Below are positions 47,071 through 57,552 of a DNA stretch of 64,000 nucleotides, one piece after another. Source of the stretch: Ampullaceana balthica (Eukaryota > Mollusca > Gastropoda > Lymnaeidae); assembly GCA_944989445.1 (NCBI GenBank), contig CALYLW010000056.1:407948-471947 (forward strand), read 5' to 3'. The first letter of the stretch is position 1. Each line of letters starts with the position of its first letter. Position numbers and translations under genes: made by a program. The notes under the pieces were generated by a model, which worked only from the letters and a program-made list of their open reading frames with translations, had not been told where the DNA came from and did no database searches.

Positions 47071-47237
47071 ATCAAGTCATATGTGTCGAATGGCTCACAG
47101 TTAAACTATGGTTATTAAGATTGATATCAAGTTATATGTGTCGGATGGCCAGTAATATAACAATTGTTATTACGGTTGATAGCAAGTTATATGTGTCGAA
47201 TGGCTCACAGTAAAACTATGGTTATTATGGTTGATAA
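47071..47237. repeat. 55-bp tandem repeat, 3 copies
   Basis: ATCAAGTTATATGTGTCGAA, TGGCTCACAGT and TATGGTTATTA recur at 55-bp spacing. The middle copy is the most diverged. Confidence 0.88.
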
Positions 47238-49489
47238 GCAAACAACCGAATGTTGAACTACAATTTGAATCAGGATTTTTAAAATGTTTAATTAACTTTA
47301 ATCAAGGGCATTTTTAGATTTATACAATAAATTGTTTTAATGCTAATTGTAAATAAGTAACTGCCTTTCGTTTAAAATAATACAAGCCAAAATAATACAG
47401 TGCATTTCTGTACTGAAAATTTATTGTGGCGAAAAATGAGTGTGTGTGGGGGGGGGGAGGGTGTATTTTAAAATTTTCAATAAAAGTAATAGAAATAAAA
47501 TCCGCATTACTATTTAGGCATTAAATGATTTTAAATATAATATAACTCTTGTGAGACGAACATCAGGGGCCATTGTGCGTCACTCTCACCAACCTCAACC
47601 CAAGGACATTTTGGGTTTCCTCCTTTGGTTTGTTCAATCGTTTGCTCCCTGACATTACATGGGAGGAATGTTGATGTCCTCACTCAAAGAAAATCTGATA
47701 ACTACAAAATCAATTATTTTCCATTCTATTCTATTCGGAATCATGATGTAAATTCATTTGAAATTTATAAATTAAAATTTACATGTTACCGTCACAGTGA
47801 TAACATCAGTGTGTTACAAGAATTACCAACTAGCTGACAACTGACAACATGTGGCAACAGAAATGAACACATAACAACATATTGCAATAGGAATTACAAC
47901 ATGACCACATGGTATATAAAAAAGACCATATTTCTTGAAAGTGTTATGATAGCATTCTGTAGCAAAAAAAAATTGTCATTTCTAAAACCGGAAAACGTCA
48001 TAGATCAATGAGAAATGTTCTATTTTTAGATTACATTTTAGCGGAACAATGTTTGAAGCATAAATACAGTCGAATCACTATGTTCTCAAAATTGTTAGCA
48101 TAGTAAAATTACGAAACTTTTTTTTTCCTTTTTCAAGTCCAATTAGCTGCTTTAATTAACGAAGAATGAACAAATAGCTGACTCGTATCTTTTATTAACG
48201 TTTTAATGAAATTTGTCCTTAAAAAGGATATATAAAGCACCAATATTTCTATTAACAGATTTCCGCCATATTATGACAGGCCTATAAATATCTCGTCATT
48301 ATTATATGTGCGTATGTGCCAAGATCTATACCTATTGAGGACTATATCCCCATATACATGTACTTTTTATTTATTCATTTCTACATCAAAGAAATCAGTG
48401 TCACTGTAAAGTATTCATTCTTAACTTCTCTTTTCTGCGAGTGGAAGAAATCCCTTCTCACTTCCTCATTTCAATTCACTTCTTTTCACGACAGTTTACC
48501 CACCCCTTGTTACTCTACACTCGCATCCTACCTTGCACCCCTAAAAGTTTGCCAGCGCCCCCCACACCACTGGGGATACTATTCCCCTGTCCTGGGCCAC
48601 TCTTGTACTGGAGATTTAGTCTGTTTATATCTCAGGTATGCAGGTTCCATACGCCAACGGGCCTCAGAAATACCTGGGCTGCAGATGTGGCCAGCCCGCC
48701 GTTGTATCTCACGGCCTTCGTTTATCGTTTTGATAACATTTGGAGAGTAAATACCCACGCCTACCCCCGCGCACACCCCCACGCACAGCACCACCTCTCA
48801 ACTCTAATCTAATGACGAAGGTAACATAAAGTAGACTGTACCCAGCTTGTACCCTTTGATTGGTCTCCTAGAGGGCGCGTTCGTCGCTATTTGGAGTTCT
48901 AGAATTTAATTAGTTTACAAGTAATGTACGAATATTGGGCTCCTTCAACAAAACTCGGCTGCAAATTCTGTGAGTAGACATAAAATCATCGTCATCACCA
49001 TCATCATCAACTACCTATTTGGCGCTGCAACTCATGTAGTCACTCTCTTCCATCTCCCATCCAATCCCGGCCTTTCGTCTTCACCTCCGGACCCCCGGCA
49101 AGTATAAGTCTTTCTCAACCGCATCCATCTACGTCATGCTCAGTCGGCCTGTTAGTCATCTACCTCTCGGTCTCTGTCTATTTACTGTCTTTGATGCCCC
49201 GTAGGATGGAGTTCTTTCCACACGATCTACCCATTGTAGTCTGCCTTCTTTAATTATCGATACTTTTGGCAGTTCTTCCAATAATAAGTTGGTATTCTCA
49301 AAAAAATTACTTTATTTATTATCTGCCTAGTTCACCTGTTTTCTATAATAGGTCTTTCTTGACTATCTTCTATTTATAATTGAAATAAGTCGCCACTAGT
49401 CGAACCCGAGTCAAGGATTTGTGTTTGAGGTCGTGATCGCGCCGTAGCATCAATTATTACTCTTGCGACGCATCACTTTTGTGTGGTGT
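47238..49489. other. No recognised gene
   Basis: Contains a G run at 47448-47462 and several overlapping frames at 48316-48812 in both strands with no domain. Around 48990-49280 the sequence resembles the 3' part of a decayed LINE or other repeat, but I cannot identify it. Confidence 0.4.
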
Positions 49490-49810
49490 TTCCGAACGGT
49501 ACATTCTATGTATACATATTATATATACACACATACTATGGACACATATTCTATATACGCATTCTATGTACCGGCCTGAGTGGACCGGCCTGTCATTCAG
49601 CGACTCTCAAAGGGCAGCACAGGACCGGGACAAATGGCGTGTGTTAGTGAGCAGTTCACGATGGTGCCCCAACGACCCAACAACGGGTTAAGGGATAGTT
49701 CAAGTTCAATTCTAAGTACACATATTGTATATAAACATATTCCATGTACACACATTCTATGTACACATATTCTATATAAAATATTCTATGTACACATATT
49801 CTAAGTACCT
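49490..49810. repeat. Degenerate ACACATATTCTATGT repeats, two patches
   Basis: Loose units at 49490-49572 and 49715-49807 share CACATATTCTATGTA. The 140 bp between them is unrelated and less AT-rich. Confidence 0.75.
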
Positions 49811-50387
49811 ACTCATCGGTTGTAGAAACTGAGCCAGCCACCCCTCATCCAACAACATATCCATCACATCCACAAAGTCTTCCTTATGCGCAAGCGCTTG
49901 TTAAAATCCGTTTCTCGTTTATATTGTAACTGACCCTGGCTCGTCTCGGCAGTAATTTTATTAGACATCTCATTAGCCAGTCGGCCAGTTTGATTGTCTG
50001 ATAATTCCATCGGCTGAGCGACACATCAAGCTGGGTAAGACGAGGTGAACAGCGAGGCACAATGTTTACCATGATAACTTGTAGAGCTCAAAGACTCTTA
50101 CTCTTAGTTACATCAGTGTCCCAGTTATTCGCCAGACCGTTGCAGATAATTTGGTCAATTTTTCTTCAGGCTATGTATTTGAACAAATATAGCCCACTTG
50201 TGTTTATGCTTTTATTTACCGTGGCCAAGACATTTATCCACCTATCTGAATATCTACCTGTGTCCACATCATGTGTCCACTTGTGTCCAATCAATTTATC
50301 TACATTTGTCCAGATGATGTATTTACCTGTATTAAATCTATTTATCTACCGGTGTTAATGCTATGTGTGTACCCCATGTCACTTTAA
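49811..50387. other. No recognised gene
   Basis: A weak TTTATCTACCTGTGTCCA periodicity appears at 50225-50360. The 98-codon frame at 50062 has no recognised domain. Confidence 0.4.
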
Positions 50388-50715
50388 TAAGGTCGATGTG
50401 CCACACTAATGACGTCGATGAGTCACACTAATGTCATCAATGTGTCACACTTATGACGTCGATGTGTCACACTAACGACGTCGATGTGTCACACAAGTGA
50501 CGTCAAGGTGTCACACTAATGACGTCGATGTGTCACACTAATGACGTCGATGTTTCACACTAGTGTCATCAATGTATCACACTGATGACGTCAATGTGTC
50601 ACACTAAAGACCTTAATGTGTGACACTAATGATGTCGATGTGTCACACTAATGACGTCGATGTGTCACACTAATGAAGTCAATGTGTCACACTAAAAACC
50701 TCGATGTGCCACGCT
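50388..50715. repeat. 22-bp minisatellite with CRE-like TGACGTC cores
   Basis: About 14 units of ATGACGTCGATGTGTCACAC plus TA. Most carry TGACGTCG, and at least two carry the full palindrome TGACGTCA (near 50507 and 50585). The palindrome is the ATF/CREB binding site. Whether it is used is unknown. Confidence 0.9.
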
Positions 50716-51007
50716 GCTAAAGTTAATCAATCACGTCACACAAGGGGTGGGTAATTTCGTGTAATAGAATATCCACTTGCTCCTACTAAACAATGCCCAT
50801 GTTCGGAGTGTGGCAAGGCGCCTATCACCGGCCTGTGTCTGACAAGGAATCTACTGAAATCTAAGCTCGGCAGTTAGGAACATTCTGCTCAATCTCTCCA
50901 ACAAATAGCGCTAGTCATTTAGATGGTCTCGGTTTGGAAGGATATACATTTTATAATAGAACAAAAGCAGTAGGTATAACATTGATATATATACTATATA
51001 TTATATA
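50716..51007. other. No recognised feature
   Basis: Ends in a TATATA-rich stretch that is the insertion site of the Helitron array. Confidence 0.5.
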
Positions 51008-51580
51008 CTAGGGGACAAGGACCCGGCTTTCCCGGGTTTTTAAAAAAAGGGTTTCCTGTAGAAGCGTACGGCGTACAGTACTGTTTATTTGCTTGCTATA
51101 AAGGGTACATTTAACTTAAAGCAATGTGATAGACAACATTTTTGGCAGTTCCATTTGGAATGTGTACAAAAAGATTTTTTTCTTTGCCAACTCTGGAGCA
51201 GGCCACATACAACTGTCCATGAGAAAAGCATGGTGTCTGCAAGTCTATACCAGCAATCCCAAGAGACTGAGTGATAATTTATATAATTGTTCTACCTGTT
51301 ACCATCGCAAAATGATACTTAACAACTTCCGAAAGTTTCATGCTTCTACCTACACGGAAAATATGATAAATTTTTTTTTGTTGATAGAGCTCATATAGGG
51401 AAAAACTACATTTTGGGCCCCCGGCCCCCAGTATCTTATACATATATGGAACGAAACCTGTTTAATAACCTTTCCGGTATAGTTTTGTGTACGTGTACCA
51501 AATTTCACGTTTTATTGTTGTCTGAATCTTGCGTTAATAGGGAACATCCAGACAGACAACAAATGCGTCTTATATGTATA
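51008..51580 (-). mobile_element. Helitron array, unit 0 (with helicase remnant)
   Basis: On the minus strand this unit ends with AAACCCGGGAAAGCCGGGTC, then CTTGTCC and CTAG (51008), followed by T. The hairpin plus CTAG is the Helitron 3' end. It carries the C-terminus of the Helitron helicase and then the shared sequence ACTACATTTTGGGCCCCCGG, GTACGTGTACCAAATTTCAC and GACAGACAACAAATGCG that recurs in every following unit. Confidence 0.88.
51111..51272 (-). pseudogene. Helitron RepHel helicase, C-terminal remnant
   Basis: The minus-strand frame reads TQSLGIAGIDLQTPCFSHGQ, then LYVACSRVGKEKNLFVHIPN and GTAKNVVYHIALS before a natural stop at 51111. QSL, the SHGQLYVACSRV motif VI block and the NVVY ending are diagnostic of the Pif1-like helicase at the C-terminus of autonomous Helitrons. 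Upstream, where the preceding NK-QGQS motif should be, a stop and substitutions appear. Only about 53 codons survive. This ties the whole 51-54 kb array to Helitrons. Confidence 0.9.
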
Positions 51581-52360
51581 CTAGGGGCAAGTACCCGGCT
51601 TTTCCCGGGTTTAACAACAACAGCAACAACAACAGCAACAAAAACAAAAACAACCACAAAACAACAAAAAAACAACAAAAACAAAACAGGAAAAAAAACA
51701 AAAACAACAACAAAACAACAAAAACAAAACAACAACAAAAACAACAAAAACAACAACAACAACAAAGTAACAACAACAAAACAACAACTACAACAACAAC
51801 AGGAACAACAACAAAGCAACAACAACATGAAGGACATTGTCGTCGCTGGGCAAGGGATGTGGACAACAACAACAACAGCAAAAACAACACAAAAACAACA
51901 ACAGCAACAGCAACAACAACAGCAACAACAACAAAAACAACAACAACTGCAACAACAAAAACTAAACAACAACAAACAACAACAGCAACAACAACAAAGC
52001 AACAACAACAAAACAACAACTACAACAACAAAAGCAACAAAAAAAGCAACAACAACAAAAACAATTATTTTATGGCGATAGTCGCCTTCTTGTTAATCTC
52101 GACACCAAAATGTTTATTATTTTGCTTCATTATTTTACGTCTTAATTTTCAATAATTTTTATTTTATATAGCTCATATAAGAAAAAACTACATTTTGGGC
52201 CCCCGGCCCCCAGTATCTTATATATATGGAACGAAACCTGTTTAATAACCTTTCCGTTATAATTTTGTGTACGTGTACCAAATTTCACGTTATTTGGTTG
52301 TCTGGATCTTGAGTTATTAGGGAACAGACAAACAGACAACAAATACGTCTTATATGTATA
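51581..52360 (-). mobile_element. Helitron array, unit 1 with CAA-rich insert
   Basis: The 3' end AACCCGGGAAAAGCCGGGTA, CTTGCCCCTAG lies at 51581. About 460 bp of CAA/CAG-rich sequence follow, split by the conserved island ATGAAGGACATTGTCGTCGC at about 51829-51865. The common right part carries TTATGGCGATAGTCGCC, a small palindrome. Long Asn/Gln/Thr frames and the Val/Cys/Leu frames opposite are artefacts. Confidence 0.85.
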
Positions 52361-53016
52361 CTAGGGGCAAATACCCGGCTTTACCCGGGTTTAACAACAA
52401 CAAAACAACAACTACAACAACAACAGCAACAACGACAAAAACAACAACAAAAACAGCAACAGCAACAAAAAAACAAAAACAAAACAACAACAAAACAACA
52501 ACTAAACAACTACAACAAGAACAGCAACAACAACACAGCAACAACAACAAAACAACAACTACAACAGCAACAACAACAAAGCAACAACAACATGAAGGAC
52601 ATTGTCGTCGCAGGGCAAGGGATGTGGACAACAACAACAGCCGTAAAAACAACGCAAAAGCAACAACAGCAACAGCAACAACAACAGCAACAACAACAGC
52701 AACAAAAACAACAACAGCAACAACAACAAAAACAAAACAACAACAAAAACATCAACAAAACAACAGCAACAACAACAAAGCAACAACAACAAAACAACAA
52801 CTACAACAACAAAAGCAACAACAAAAGCAACAACAACAAAGCAACAACAACAACAAAATTATTTTATGGCGATAATCGCCTTCTTGTTAATCTCGACACC
52901 AAAATGTTTATTATTTTGCGTCATTATTTTACGTCTTAATTTTCAATAATTTTTATTTAATATAGCTCATATAAGGAAAAATTACATTTTGGGCCCCCGG
53001 CCCCCAGTATCTTATA
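52361..53016 (-). mobile_element. Helitron array, unit 2 with CAA-rich insert
   Basis: Same layout as unit 1, with CTAG at 52361-52364. This unit is shorter because it stops at GCCCCCAGTATCTTATA and lacks the GTACGTGTACCAAATTTCAC segment before the next unit begins. Confidence 0.85.
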
Positions 53017-53865
53017 CTAGGGGCAAGTACCCGGCTCCCGCCCGGGTTTAACAACAACAGCAACAAAACAAAAACAACAAAAACAACAACAAAACAACAA
53101 AAACGAAACAACAACAAAAACAACAAAAACAACAAAACAACAAAAACAAAACAACAACAAAAACAACAAAAACAACAACAAAACAACAAAAACAAAACAA
53201 CAACAAAAACAACAACAAAACAAAAACAAAACAACAACAAAACAACAACTACAACAACAACAACAAAACAACAAATACAACAGCAACAACAACAAAGCAA
53301 CAACAACATGAAGGACATTGTCGTCGCAGGGCAAGGGATGTGGACAACAACAACAACAGCAAAAACAACACAAAAGCAACAACAGCAACAACAACAGCAA
53401 TAACAACAAAAACAACAACAGCAACAACAACAAAAACAAAACAACAACAAAAACATCAACAACAAAACAACAACTACAACAACAACAGCAACAACAACAA
53501 AGCAACAACAACAAAACAACAACTACAACAACAAAAGCAACAACAACAAAGCAACAACAACAAAAAAAATTATTTTATGGCGATAATCGCCTTCTTGTTA
53601 ATCTCGACACCAAAATGTTTATTAATTTGCGTCATTATTTTACGTCTTAATTTTCAATAATTTTTATTTTATATAGCTCATATAGGGAAAAACTACATTT
53701 TGGGCCCCCGGGCCCCAGTATCTTATATATATGGAACGAAACCTGTTTAATAACCTTTCCGGTATAATTTTGTGTACGTGTACCAAATTTCACGTTATTT
53801 GGTTGTCTGGATCTTGAGTTATTAGGGAACAGACAGACAACAAATGCGGCTTATATATATAGAGA
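53017..53865 (-). mobile_element. Helitron array, unit 3 with intact 5' end
   Basis: CTAG lies at 53017. The minus-strand 5' end is TCTCTATATATATAAGCCGC at 53865, preceded by A, which is the classical Helitron 5' terminus and insertion context. The CAA-rich insert has its own length and interruption pattern. A partial duplicate of the GGAACGAAACCTGTTTAATA segment continues to about 53925. Confidence 0.85.
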
Positions 53866-53925
53866 TATATGTAACGAAACCTGTTTAATAACCTTTCCGG
53901 TATAATTTTGTGTACGTGTACCAAA

Positions 53926-54270
53926 TTTGATTGACTCAAATAGTTATTTTTTGGTGCAGTAATTTGGTGCGCAGCTTTCTAAAATTACTTTAAAAATCGT
54001 GTGGTGATTAGCACTGTAAAAAAATATTATATACATACTTTGTGTACATTTCAGGATTATTTGTATTTATTATACAAGGATAAGTTACTTGGGCTTTTGC
54101 AAAAAACAACAACCCTATTATAAAATACTTTGTGTACATTTAAGAAAATTTAATATTACATAATTATCATACAAGGAAAAGTTAGTTGGGCTTTTGAAAA
54201 AGGTGGGCGCCGTAGGCGCCATTAAAAAAAGGGGGCACCGCAGGCGCCACAGCGCCGCAGCACAAACTAG
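53926..54270 (+). mobile_element. Helitron, GGCGCC family, 5'-truncated
   Basis: On the + strand it contains AATCGTGTGGTGATTAGCAC and TACAAGGATAAGTTACTTGG, and ends with GGCGCC palindromes plus GCAGCACAAACTAG at 54270, followed by T. The 5' TCATATATA end is missing. Confidence 0.8.
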
Positions 54271-54302
54271 TATATATATATATATATATATAATATATAA
54301 AT

Positions 54303-55225
54303 ATCAGCCGGGTCCATGCGAAGAGCAAATTGGAAAATATATTAATCAGAGAGTTGCTCTTCGCGGATGACGCAGCCCTTACCTCACATACAGAGGCAGG
54401 ACTCCAACAGTTGCTCAATACGTTCTCAGAGGCATGCAAGGATTTTGGTTTAACGATTAGCCTCAAAAAGACCAACATTATGAGACAAGGCACTGACCGC
54501 CTTCCAGCAATCTCCATTTAGGGAAACACCTTGGACGTCGTCGATGATTTCACCTACCTTGGCAGTAACATCACAAGCACACTCTCCCTGGATAAGGAAA
54601 TAGGAACCAGAATCGGCAAGGCCGCATCATTAATGGCTAGGCTGAATCAAAGAGTATGGAACAATGCGCAGCTCACAGATAGGACGAAAATCACTGTGTA
54701 CCAGGCCTGCGTGCTCAGCACACTCCTCTATGGCAGCGAGTGCTGGACGACCTACGCCAAACAAACAAAGCAGCTCAACAGCTTCCACTTACGATGCTTG
54801 CGTAGGATTCTACGCATCAAGTGGCAGGACAAGATCACCAATGTCGAGGTACTGAGAGGAAGCCATATGCTGAGTATGCACTCAATTCTGAGTTAGAGGC
54901 GCCTGCGGTGGTTAGGTCATGTCCGCAGGATGAGCTTGGAGCGCATTCCTATAGCCTTGCTTTACGGTGAGCTGGCAACCGGTATGAGAAAAAGAGGTCG
55001 CCCCTGCTTGCGCTTCAAGGACGTCTGCAAAAAAGAATGTCATTGGCACAGATAGACCATAAAATGTGGGAGACCATTGCCGAGGAGCGCACCTCCTGGC
55101 GGGCAAAAGTACGTGAGGGCATTCATGTCGCGGAAGCATCCCTCATAGCTTTGAGTGAAGAGAGAAGGGCCAGGAGAAAGGGCAGGGGGGGCAGAGGAGT
55201 AGGAGTACACGCCATCTTCCCATGA
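54303..55225 (+). pseudogene. Non-LTR retrotransposon (LINE) RT C-terminal part
   Basis: The frame opens near ENILIRELLFADDAALTSH, containing the FADD catalytic motif of reverse transcriptase. FTYLGSNITS, LYGSECWTTYAKQTKQLNSF and HLRCLRRILRIKWQDK follow, then RRLRWLGHVRRM and LLYGELATGMRKRGRPCLRF, all typical of the region downstream of the RT palm in LINEs. Two in-frame stops (54519 and 54894; the second looks like CAG to TAG) and a frameshift near 55033 break it. WETIAEERTSWRAKVREG belongs to the shifted tail. The 5' two thirds, with the endonuclease, are absent, as in usual 5' truncation. The clade is not assigned. Confidence 0.88.
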
Positions 55226-55261
55226 GGACGGACGGTTGCCATATCTATATATATATATATA
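55226..55261. repeat. Short TA tract after the LINE
   Basis: ATCTATATATATATATATAT follows the retrotransposon body and may be its simple-repeat tail. Confidence 0.6.
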
Positions 55262-55398
55262 TGAAAGACGCTGCGCAGCAGTGTAGAATTACTGCGCAGC
55301 GAATTTTGTAAAATATTTCACACAAAAAGATACCGTGCAACTTTGAGCATGACTTTTATTTTTATTTTACACACGAAAGAACCTTGGAGGGAAAATTG
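55262..55398. mobile_element. hAT MITE of the AATGTTCCCT family, left-truncated
   Basis: Shares GACGCTGCGCAGCAG, AATTACTGCGCAGC and the right end CTTGGAGGGAAAATTG with the copies at 35117 and 58705. The left terminus is missing at the TA tract. Confidence 0.72.
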
Positions 55399-55580
55399 CT
55401 AACAACCCTAGCTACCTCACTGTACTAACAACCCTATATACCCCATTGTACTAACAACCCTAGCTAATCCATTGTACTAACAACCCTAGCTACTCCATTG
55501 TACCAACAACCCTAGCTACCCCAGTGTACTAACAACCCTAGCTACTCCATTGTACTAACAACCCTAGCTACCCTAACTGT
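55399..55580. repeat. 26-bp minisatellite, 7 copies
   Basis: CTAACAACCCTAGCTACTCC plus ATTGTA repeats, beginning exactly at the MITE right end. Confidence 0.92.
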
Positions 55581-56369
55581 ACACCCCAATCCCGAACATG
55601 TTGATAACCCCTGACTGCCAAACACTGTAAGTATGTGTCGGGGGATCTGAGGCCGTAATTGTCACATTCTTGACTTGTTCACACTATCGCTCCAACCAGA
55701 CACTAATCATCAGGTACCAGGGACAGGTAATCAGCAATGATACCCAATAGACCAAGGGGGCATAATCAGCCACGACATATCAGTTGTTAGCTTTCTTGAG
55801 TCATTCCTTCTATTCAACCCTGTATCCCCAGACCAACCCTGTTTTACGGCGCTGTGTTCAGCTTTTAACGTATTTAAAATATCAATTTTCTTGATCTTTT
55901 GTAAAGCTCATAAATAGTGGAACAAGATATTTAAGGCATGAAAAACGCCACGACTATGAAACGAAACTATGAGACGAAGTTTCGACGAAACGCCTTCTTC
56001 AGCAGACGTGATACATTACCGTTTGCATTTTAATAAAAATAAAAACCAATGCTTTTTAAGATGTAAATAATATCAGTGTAACTCAGTGTTATCAATTTAC
56101 AAAGCAAAAGAAGGTCCGTACCGAGAGTGAGGGGATCGAGTCTCGTTGAAGGCAGGGTCTTGTTCCCGAGGATAAAATGGCGTCCCTGAATCCACCCAGC
56201 TCCGAATGGGTACCTGACATCAGTTGGGGAAGTAAAGGCAGCTGGCCATAGCGATCCCCACACAATCCCCTCTTTTGCCGTGGCTATAGAAACTTGTGAA
56301 CGCTGCTTCACGTGCTCCATAGGCCAGCACCCAGCATGGTCTGGAAAGGGGACTTACTTACTACTACCA
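55581..56369. other. No recognised gene
   Basis: Includes ACGAAACTATGAGACGAAG-type repeats near 55950-56000. The minus-strand 96-codon frame has no recognised domain. Confidence 0.45.
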
Positions 56370-56910
56370 GGAAGGTCCGTATAAAAGTTGGTTGCACTAC
56401 TATAATGAAGGCCCTTACAAAAGTTGTTTGCACTACTATAATGAAGGCCCTAACATAAGTTGGTTGCACTACTATAATGAAAGGCCTTACAAAAGTTGGT
56501 TGCACTACTATAATGAAGGTACTTACAAAAGTTGGTTGCACTACTATAATGAAAGGCCTTACAAAAGTTGGTTGCACTACTATAAAGAAAGGCCTTACAA
56601 AAGTTGGTTGCACTACTATAATGAAGACCTTACAAAAATTGGTTGCACTACTATAATGAAAGGCCTTACAAATTTTGGTTGCACTACTATAATGAAGGCC
56701 TTACAAAAGTTGGTTGCACTACTATAATGAAGGCCTTACAAAAGTTGGTTGCACTACTATAATGAAAGGCCTTACAATAGTTGGTTGCACTACTATAATG
56801 AAGGCCCTAACAAAAGTTGGTTGCACTAATATGACGAAGGTACATGTACTTACAAAAATTGGTCGCACTACTATAAGGAAGGTTCATACAAAAATAAAAA
56901 ATAAAAAGGT
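56370..56910. repeat. 35-36 bp minisatellite, about 14 copies
   Basis: TTGGTTGCACTACTATAATG and AAGGCCTTACAAAAG repeat. The two lengths come from AAGGCC versus AAAGGCC. Frames on both strands are artefacts. Confidence 0.93.
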
Positions 56911-56930
56911 TTGACTGCGTATGTTGAAGG

Positions 56931-57544
56931 CAGGGGCGGATTAAGACTGCACGGGGCCCTTGGCTGCAATTCGAACTGTGGCCCTATCCAGCCAGTGTAC
57001 CTTTAGATAAAATGATTGCTAGCAGCTAATATAAGACTGTAACTTGTAACTATTCAGCCAAATAGATGATTCATGAAAAACCGAACACGAAGAAATAACT
57101 GTTCGCCGGTATCGTAAAATTGACTGTGAAAGACAATTTAAAAAATAAAAATTAAAATTTAAAAAAAATGCCCCGCCCCACCGGGGGATCGATCCAGCGA
57201 ACACTTGCACCAAAAGCCTACATATATCCTATTAGACCACCAGAGCTCGACGAAAAGATGTCAATTTAAGATATATAAGTGATATTCTTTAATAATTTCA
57301 CTTTGTGAGCCAATCAAATCAGGTTTTTTAGATTACTATTTTAAGACTATCGTATCGGAATAGAGATCAGATTAATAATAATAATAATACGATTTTATTA
57401 ATTTATTTAATTTATCATATTTTCAGCGATTCGTGTAAACATTTGTCCATCTTTATTATAAAATATACTAAATTTGGGGGCCCCTAAATCATCGGGAGCC
57501 CCTGGCTTTAGCCCGTTCAGCCCCCCCCCCTTAATCCGCCATAG
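56931..57544. mobile_element. hAT-like element with CGGATTAAG ends, holding a tRNA-like unit
   Basis: Starts CAGGGGCGGATTAAGACTG and ends CCTTAATCCGCCATAG, inverted termini with a few mismatches. Flanks GTTGAAGG at 56923-56930 and 57545-57552 are a perfect 8-bp duplication. The right flank continues into GCCCTTCAAAAATG, a remnant of the adjacent minisatellite unit. It includes a minus-strand tRNA-like region. Confidence 0.82.
57171..57254 (-). pseudogene. tRNA-like (Pro-like) pol III head inside a MITE
   Basis: Read on the minus strand, TGGTCTAATAGG fits box A and GGATCGATCC fits box B, with 44 bases between their starts, the normal tRNA spacing. Between them CTTTTGGTGC resembles the anticodon region of tRNA-Pro(TGG). 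The stems do not form a full cloverleaf, so this is a tRNA-derived SINE head or relic. Confidence 0.6.
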
Positions 57545-57552
57545 GTTGAAGG

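Noticed and set aside
48316..48812. Overlapping 144- and 123-residue frames
   Set aside because: Two + frames and one - frame overlap in the same place without a domain, as expected from a locally stop-poor stretch.
49380..49440. tRNA candidate on the minus strand (GGGTTCGACT)
   Set aside because: A box B-like motif is present, but no box A at the right distance and no cloverleaf.
51413..53660. Poly-Asn/Gln/Thr protein and opposing Val/Cys/Leu membrane proteins
   Set aside because: They arise from CAA/CAG repeats inside Helitron units and differ in frame from unit to unit.
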